In this document: in pieces, positions 4,149-8,163 of the stretch
Numbering within the stretch: the first letter of the stretch is position 1
How the letters are laid out: every line of letters begins with the position of its first letter
DNA from: Alphaproteobacteria bacterium
GTDB taxonomy: Bacteria; Pseudomonadota; Alphaproteobacteria; Sphingomonadales; Sphingomonadaceae
DNA: 8,163 bases
NCBI GenBank assembly: GCA_005882415.1
Contig: VBAE01000241.1
Coordinates: forward strand, 1 to 8,163
Direction: 5' to 3'
Notes under the pieces: model-generated
Told to the model about the DNA's origin: nothing
The model's input: only the letters and a program-made list of their open reading frames with translations
Database searches by the model: none
Position numbers and translations under genes: made by a program

Positions 4149-5399
4149 CTAGCACCTCACCAGCCGCGCCGGCAGGGTCCGGTAGCCGTGGACGAAGCAG
4201 CTTGCGACGCGCTCGGGCTCGCCGGTCTGGACGGCGCGGAGGCCCCGGTCGCGGAGGACTTCGAGGAGGGTGGTGACCTGGAGCTCGGCCAGGCGGGCGC
4301 CGACGCAGCGGTGGATGCCGAAGCCGAAAGCGAGGTGCCGGCGGACGTTCGGCCGGTCGGCGATGAAGCGCTCCGGATCCTCGAACACGCCCCCGTCGCG
4401 ATTGCCCGACATGTACCAGAGCACGACCTTGTCGCCGGCCTTGACCTGCTTGCCGCCGAGCTCCGAATCCGCGCTGGCGGTGCGGCGCATATGGGCGAGC
4501 GGGGTCTGCCAGCGAATCAGCTCCTGCGCGGCCGACGGAATGAGGGCTGCGTCGGCGGCGATCTTGTCCCACTCCTCCGGCCACAGGCGGCCGACGATCG
4601 GAAGCGCGCTCATCGAATTGCGGGTGGTGTCGTTGCCGCCGACGATGAGGAGCAGGAGGTTGCCGAGATATTCGTGCGGGGTCATCGACCGGGTCGCCTC
4701 GGAATGGATCATCATCGAGATGAGGTCGGGCGCCGGGCTTGCCGCCTCGCGCTCCTGCCAGAGGCGGGTGAAATAGGCGCCGCATTCCCACAGGATCGCC
4801 ATCCTTTTGGGCCCGAGTTCCGGGTCTCGCGCGGCCTCGAGGTCACCGGCCCAGTCGGACCAGTAAGTGAGCTTGCGCCGCTCGGCCCAGGGGAAGTCGA
4901 ACAGGATTGCGAGCATCTGGGTGGTGAGCTCGATCGAGACGCGGTCGACCCAGTCGAAATCCTCATCCACGGGAAGCGAGTCGATCACTTCCTCGGTCCG
5001 CGCGCGCATGCTGGCGTTCAGCCTCGTCATCTCCGACGGGGTGAAGGCGGGGGCGACGGTGCGGCGCTGGCCGGTATGTTCGGGCCGGTCCATGGCGATG
5101 AACATGGGGAGGAGATCGTCGCCGAAGATGGGCACGCCCTCGCCGAGGATGGTGATCCCGCCATAGCGCCAGGAGGAGGAATAGAGCTCGGGGAGCGATT
5201 CCACGTGCATGATGTCGGCGTGGCGGGTCACCGACCAATAAGGGCCGAACTGGCTGTCGGGGCAGTAATGGATCGGGTCCTCGGCGCGGAGGCGGTCGAA
5301 CAGCGGCGCGAAGGCGTTGTCCTTCCACAGCTCGGCGCGGCTGACGTCGAGCGGCGCGATCGGGCTGGGCACGTCGTAGCGTGGAACCATGGTCGCCAA
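4149..5399 (-). CDS. Cytochrome P450, CYP153-like (alkane/fatty-acid terminal hydroxylase family)
   Basis: 416 aa, the usual bacterial soluble P450 size. The oxygen-binding I-helix is GGNDTTRNS (254-262), the K-helix ExxR is E293-R296 (ELIRW), and the heme site FGFGIHRCVG (358-367) supplies the cysteine ligand C365. The segments RWQTPLAHMRRTA, VVLWYMSGNRD, FDFPWAERRKLTYWSDW and EDPIHYC...FGPYWSVT closely resemble what I know of CYP153A enzymes, which hydroxylate terminal carbons of medium-chain alkanes, alcohols or fatty acids. Such class I enzymes need a ferredoxin and ferredoxin reductase; neither is encoded here. The start is most likely the TTG at 5397-5399: AAGGAG lies 7 nt before it, whereas the ATG three codons on is 16 nt away. 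It lies 84 nt downstream of the S41 peptidase gene on the same strand. Substrate is inferred from family only. Confidence 0.93.
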   Translation of the reverse strand: MATMVPRYDVPSPIAPLDVSRAELWKDNAFAPLFDRLRAEDPIHYCPDSQFGPYWSVTRHADIMHVESLPELYSSSWRYGGITILGEGVPIFGDDLLPMFIAMDRPEHTGQRRTVAPAFTPSEMTRLNASMRARTEEVIDSLPVDEDFDWVDRVSIELTTQMLAILFDFPWAERRKLTYWSDWAGDLEAARDPELGPKRMAILWECGAYFTRLWQEREAASPAPDLISMMIHSEATRSMTPHEYLGNLLLLIVGGNDTTRNSMSALPIVGRLWPEEWDKIAADAALIPSAAQELIRWQTPLAHMRRTASADSELGGKQVKAGDKVVLWYMSGNRDGGVFEDPERFIADRPNVRRHLAFGFGIHRCVGARLAELQVTTLLEVLRDRGLRAVQTGEPERVASCFVHGYRTLPARLVRC

Positions 5400-5483
5400 G
5401 GCCGGTCTCCTTCCCCCCGGGGATAGGCGGCCAGTCTAGTCCAAAAGGGCGGCGCGTAAAGGCGAGGCGGTACCCGGGGGGGG

Positions 5484-7169
5484 TCAGCCTCCCGCGGCGG
5501 CGATTATGTCCTTTACGGAGCGGTTGTTGGGATCGAGCTGGATCGTCCGGCGCGCCGCGGCGAGCGCCCCGTCCGGATGGCCGGTCCGCCTGGCGACGTA
5601 GGCGAGCACCACCCAGGCGTCGACGCTGTCGGGATAGGCTCTCGCCGCCTCCTCAGCGACCGCGAGCGCCGCTTCAGGCTGGCCCGCCCCGTACAGGCCC
5701 TCGGCAGCGCCCGGGACGATCTGCGCGAAGTTGAGATAGCGATAGGCGGTCACGGAGCGGTAATCGGCCAGCGCCCGAAGCGCGGCGGGCGCCCCGCCGG
5801 CCTTGGCCGCATCGAGCAGGGTCGGGAAAAGGAGCGGTGCCGGCGCGTAATTGAACACCGCCTCCAGCACCGGATCGCGCCCCGCGGCGTAATCGGCGAA
5901 ACTGTAGGGCACCGCGACATGGACCCCGGTCCAGGGCAGCGTCGACTGGCCGGAGAGCTGGTTCCAGTAGATCGACGTCTGGATCGCGATTTGGCTGTTG
6001 GGGAGGCGGGAGCGATAGCCGTCGCCATAATGGTTTGGTTTGGAACTCGCCGGTTCGCCAAGGAAAACCGCTTTCGAAAGACGGCGCAGATCGACCAGAA
6101 TCGCTTCAGTCGCCGAAAAGGAGCCCCTGGCCGACAGAACGAACAGGTGCGTATCGTCGTCCTCGGCCTTGATCAGCTCGCTTATATAGCCGGAGCGCAA
6201 ATCCCAATTGCCGCCGAAGTTGAGCCTCAGGTCGACGACGATCTTCTCCGGATTGGTCCGCTCGGCCTCCTTGCGGATTTTGCGACCGAAATCGGCGAGC
6301 GACTCGTCCTTGACGCCGGTCACCTCGTTGAGCTGGGTGTAGAGAGTGCGGCGCTCGGGCAGCGGCACCATCCGGTGGAAGTCGAGCGGCGCCTCCAGCC
6401 AGAGCGGCGGCTTCGGCGTGGTGCGGGCGTCGACCCAGCCCTCCGGCGTGATGAAGGAGCCGTCTGTATCGTCGGGCCAGGGCGCCGCGATCTCGCCCGC
6501 GGGGACAACGACGGTCCAGGTGCGCTTCCCCTTCTGCAGCTTCAGGGCCGCGGAATCGCGCCGGTCGGACAGCTTCAGCGCGTGGAGGATGTCCGGCATG
6601 TCGAGATAGACGGGCGCGACGAGCTTGGTCGCCATCGCATTGTCCCTGGAGATGAGCGTATCGGCACGGCCGATCGCCTCCTCCGTCGGAACGCCGCCGA
6701 TGGCGAGGACCTTCGCACCGACCAGCGCGGCCTGGGCCGGCGCCGCGGCCCGCACATAGAGGCCGTCCTCGAACAGATAGAGGCGGAGCGGAAGCGAACG
6801 GAAGCCGAAGCGCGTGTCCTTGCGCGGGTCGACCCTGGTGTGGCCGTCCCCGACCATCGCGGCGATTCGCATCATTCCGACGACGATCTCGTTGCGCTGG
6901 AGCGAGGGAATGCGGGCATCGAGGTCGGCGACCGCCGCGTCGAACGCTTCCTTGCTGACGGCGTGGTAGAGATTCTTGTGCCGGCGCCGCATCTCGTCCG
7001 CCATGAAGCGCAGATCCTCGCGCCACTGCTGGGCGGAGAGAGTGTAGACGGGGCCTTCGCCTGCCGGCGGCGGCGCCGCGGGCTGGGCCGCCGGAGCAGC
7101 GGCGGGAAGAGCGGCGGGCGCGGCGGCGGCGAGCAGGATTGCAGCGATGCGGACGGCGGGGCTGATCAA
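5484..7169 (-). CDS. Secreted S41-family (tail-specific) peptidase-like protein with TPR-like C-terminus
   Basis: 561 aa from the TTG at 7167-7169, which has GAGGAG 9 nt upstream; the frame continues to a GTG at 7274 but that stretch lacks a signal-like start. Residues 1-30 form a signal peptide (ISPAVRIAAILLAAAAPAAL) followed by an Ala/Pro-rich linker. GDGHTR (107-112) and a PDZ-like segment (about 145-180, GAKVLAIGGVP) precede the peptidase core: VVDLRLNFGG (311-320), GSFSATEA with candidate nucleophile S352, and GEPASSKPN with K377. The 25-residue Ser-Lys spacing equals that of E. coli Prc (S430/K455). The last 70 residues look like one or two TPR repeats (about 495-548). It probably acts in the periplasm or on the surface; the substrate is unknown. 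The PDZ region is diverged. The P450 gene follows after 84 nt. Confidence 0.87.
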   Translation of the reverse strand: MISPAVRIAAILLAAAAPAALPAAAPAAQPAAPPPAGEGPVYTLSAQQWREDLRFMADEMRRRHKNLYHAVSKEAFDAAVADLDARIPSLQRNEIVVGMMRIAAMVGDGHTRVDPRKDTRFGFRSLPLRLYLFEDGLYVRAAAPAQAALVGAKVLAIGGVPTEEAIGRADTLISRDNAMATKLVAPVYLDMPDILHALKLSDRRDSAALKLQKGKRTWTVVVPAGEIAAPWPDDTDGSFITPEGWVDARTTPKPPLWLEAPLDFHRMVPLPERRTLYTQLNEVTGVKDESLADFGRKIRKEAERTNPEKIVVDLRLNFGGNWDLRSGYISELIKAEDDDTHLFVLSARGSFSATEAILVDLRRLSKAVFLGEPASSKPNHYGDGYRSRLPNSQIAIQTSIYWNQLSGQSTLPWTGVHVAVPYSFADYAAGRDPVLEAVFNYAPAPLLFPTLLDAAKAGGAPAALRALADYRSVTAYRYLNFAQIVPGAAEGLYGAGQPEAALAVAEEAARAYPDSVDAWVVLAYVARRTGHPDGALAAARRTIQLDPNNRSVKDIIAAAGG

Positions 7170-7184
7170 CGGAGGCGGCTCCTC

Positions 7185-7228
7185 GTTCGAATGTCCGGCG
7201 GCGGACGCACAACTGTCCGGGTTCGAAC
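7185..7228. promoter_or_regulatory. Third GTCCG-N4-CGGAC palindrome framed by GTTCGAA repeats
   Basis: GTCCG-GCGG-CGGAC (7193-7206) has the same core and spacing as the two sites at 2706-2742. A further half-site, TGTCCGG, lies 22 bp on (7214-7220), and GTTCGAA flanks the set on both sides (7185-7191 and 7221-7227, the latter within the palindrome GTTCGAAC). The cluster lies just upstream of the S41 gene's start at 7169 and about 190 bp before the plus-strand gene at 7395. It most likely controls the S41 gene. I see no convincing -35/-10 or -24/-12 element for either gene in 7170-7394. Confidence 0.5.
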
Positions 7229-7394
7229 GGATGGGATGCCTTGCGAACCCGGCAAGGAGGCAGAAGCAAGTCACATGCCATTGCGCCGGCCGGCGTCCGT
7301 GCCTCCGTCCCGCGGGTGTTAATCCATCACCTTGTTAAGCGCCGCGATTGATGCTCAAACGCGCACTCCCGGCAGCATGGCGAGGGGACGCGCA

Positions 7395-7928
7395 ATGCCG
7401 ACTGCAGGATTGAAGCGATTGCTCCTGGCGCCGTCGCTGAGCGGGAAGATGGCGCTTTTGTGCGGAGCGGCGGCGATCGGCTTCCCGACCCTGGTTCGCG
7501 CCGCGGTCGCCGGCGAGGTGACGGGGTGCGAGTTCACGCCCTATCTTCCCTTCGTCCTCGCATCGGCGATCCTGGTCCGATGGTGGCAAGCGGCCATCGT
7601 CGCGCTTTCGGCGGTCGGGATCCTGGGCGGATTCTTCGGCGGGCCGCTCCTCTACCATCTGACCTGCTTCCTGGTCGCCGCGGGAATATTCCTCGCTTCG
7701 TCGGCGATGGTCATCCTCATCGCCGTCCTCATACGGCAGTTGGTCGCGGCGCTGCACGATCGCGGCGATGGCGGCGAAATCGTCTTCAGCCTGGAGGCGG
7801 GCGAAGTGTGGGCGAGCTGGTATGACGACGGCGCACCGGTGCGGCTTGGGCCCAAGCACAAGGTCGCGCCGACGATGCAGAAATTCCTCGCCGAGGACGA
7901 GCTCGGCAAGCGCCTGACGAAGCGGTAG
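7395..7928 (+). CDS. Polytopic membrane protein with short conserved-looking cytosolic tail, unnamed
   Basis: 177 aa starting MPTAGLKRLL. The ATG at 7395 has GAGGGGA with a 6-nt spacer; the in-frame ATG at 7377 has no ribosome site. Hydrophobic segments at about 19-37, 49-61, 65-84 and 87-117 suggest four membrane helices. They resemble the small membrane modules (PFVLASAIL...) found ahead of sensor domains in sphingomonad histidine kinases, but no kinase or cyclase domain follows. The soluble tail (about 120-177) contains GGEIVFSLEAGEVWASWYDD and GPKHKVAPTMQKFLAEDELG. I recall similar tails in unnamed sphingomonad proteins. No function is assigned. It is divergent from the S41 gene and convergent with the RTX-type gene. 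Confidence 0.82.
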   Translation: MPTAGLKRLLLAPSLSGKMALLCGAAAIGFPTLVRAAVAGEVTGCEFTPYLPFVLASAILVRWWQAAIVALSAVGILGGFFGGPLLYHLTCFLVAAGIFLASSAMVILIAVLIRQLVAALHDRGDGGEIVFSLEAGEVWASWYDDGAPVRLGPKHKVAPTMQKFLAEDELGKRLTKR

Positions 7929-7934
7929 GAAAGG

Positions 7935-7958
7935 CCCGGCCCCTTGTGGGGAGCCGGG
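7935..7958. terminator. Hairpin between convergent genes
   Basis: CCCGGC-CCC-TTGT-GGGG-A-GCCGGG forms a G+C-rich stem (6 bp plus 3-4 bp with a small bulge) and a TTGT loop. It lies 7 nt after one stop and 7 nt before the other, so it could end transcription from both sides. No run of T follows on either strand, so it may work only weakly or with Rho. Confidence 0.55.
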
Positions 7959-7964
7959 ATCCGA

Positions 7965-8163
7965 TCAGAAGGTGAAGTCGCCCGAGACGAGTGGTGCAGC
8001 GGTATGGACGTTGATGATGACGTCTGCGACTCCGTCGCCGTTGACGTCGCCCTGGACCTGCCAGACGCCGCCGCCCATGTCCTCGGCGCGGAGCTGGCCG
8101 ATGCCGCTGAACGCGGCCGAGCCGACATAGCTGAACGCGTTGTTGCCGCCGGCGAGGGTGTTG
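7965..8163 (-). CDS. C-terminus of a secreted serralysin/RTX-type protein, partial
   Basis: The 65 C-terminal residues are visible; the rest lies beyond the right edge. They include NAFSYVGSAAFSGIGQLRAE, then VWQVQGDVNGDGVADVIINV, and end SGDFTF. This matches the C-terminal domain of M10 serralysins and related type I-secreted proteins, where F.YVG..AFSG...LR, VQGDVNGDGVADF-like blocks and a hydrophobic D-F-x-hydrophobic end form the uncleaved secretion signal after the calcium-binding GGxGxD repeats. The N-terminal part could be a protease, lipase, adhesin or other cargo; this cannot be told from the fragment. Export would use an ABC transporter, membrane fusion protein and TolC-like channel, none of which is in the window. 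Confidence 0.82.
   Translation of the reverse strand, partial: NTLAGGNNAFSYVGSAAFSGIGQLRAEDMGGGVWQVQGDVNGDGVADVIINVHTAAPLVSGDFTF

Noticed and set aside
3751..4791. 346-codon minus-strand frame spanning the repeat and parts of the PqqD and P450 genes
   Set aside because: It is out of frame with both supported genes, crosses the palindromic repeat and is Arg/Pro-rich, typical of a shadow frame.
5476..5483. Run of eight G as a phase-variable tract
   Set aside because: It lies just outside the S41 gene, right after its stop codon, so slippage would not change the protein; it is also too far from the P450 start to affect its ribosome site.
7185..7228. SOS (LexA) box, alphaproteobacterial GTTC-N7-GTTC
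   Set aside because: GTTC occurs twice but the spacing is 32 bp, not 7, and no other GTTC lies at the right distance.
5577..7322. 581-codon plus-strand open frame opposite the S41 gene
   Set aside because: It lies antisense to a gene with clear catalytic motifs and a signal peptide, and its translation shows no recognisable domain.
7319..7338. Possible CtrA site (two TTAA motifs)
   Set aside because: The two TTAA motifs are 12 bp apart, not the 7 bp of the CtrA consensus.

Overview
The window is a G+C-rich stretch of chromosome with strong codon-position bias. The proteins look alphaproteobacterial, most likely from a sphingomonad: a PspA/PspC pair preceded by a tiny secreted protein, a CYP153-type P450, a serralysin-type C-terminus, small unnamed membrane proteins of a sphingomonad type, and CGTCAT...ATGACG palindromic repeats. 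This assignment rests on recalled resemblance, not on a search.

Layout from left to right. (1) Bases 1-1254, minus strand: a phage-shock (Psp) membrane-stress operon. A sigma-54-like promoter is followed by a 58-aa exported peptide, then pspA, then pspC, which runs off the left edge. The frame upstream of pspA is open and coding-like back to an ATG that overlaps the small gene's stop. (2) Bases 1255-1525: no gene. This stretch holds possible enhancer palindromes, an 18-bp mini-palindrome and the first copy of a 96-bp palindromic repeat. (3) Bases 1526-2669, minus strand: a 92-aa two-helix membrane protein, then xth (exonuclease III / AP endonuclease). (4) Bases 2670-2855: a divergent control region with two GTCCG-N4-CGGAC palindromes and a sigma-54-like element pointing right. 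(5) Bases 2856-3719, plus strand: an AraC-family regulator, convergent with a standalone PqqD-like protein (3723-3986, minus). (6) Second copy of the 96-bp repeat, ending 2 bp from the stop of the P450 gene. (7) Bases 4149-7169, minus strand: a CYP153-like cytochrome P450, and upstream of it a secreted S41-family peptidase with a TPR-like tail. (8) Bases 7170-7394: a second divergent region, with a third GTCCG-N4-CGGAC palindrome. (9) Bases 7395-7928, plus strand: an unnamed 177-aa membrane protein, convergent across a hairpin with the 3' end of a secreted serralysin/RTX-type protein.

The Psp genes form a recognisable system: PspA binds stressed inner membrane and controls the sigma-54 activator PspF, and PspC is the membrane sensor. 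The remaining genes look like independent housekeeping or accessory functions. The least expected signals are regulatory. There are three sigma-54-type -24/-12 elements within 1.6 kb. Three copies of one palindrome occur only in the two divergent intergenic regions. The two copies of the 96-bp repeat carry compensatory base changes and sit in the same orientation at gene 3' ends.
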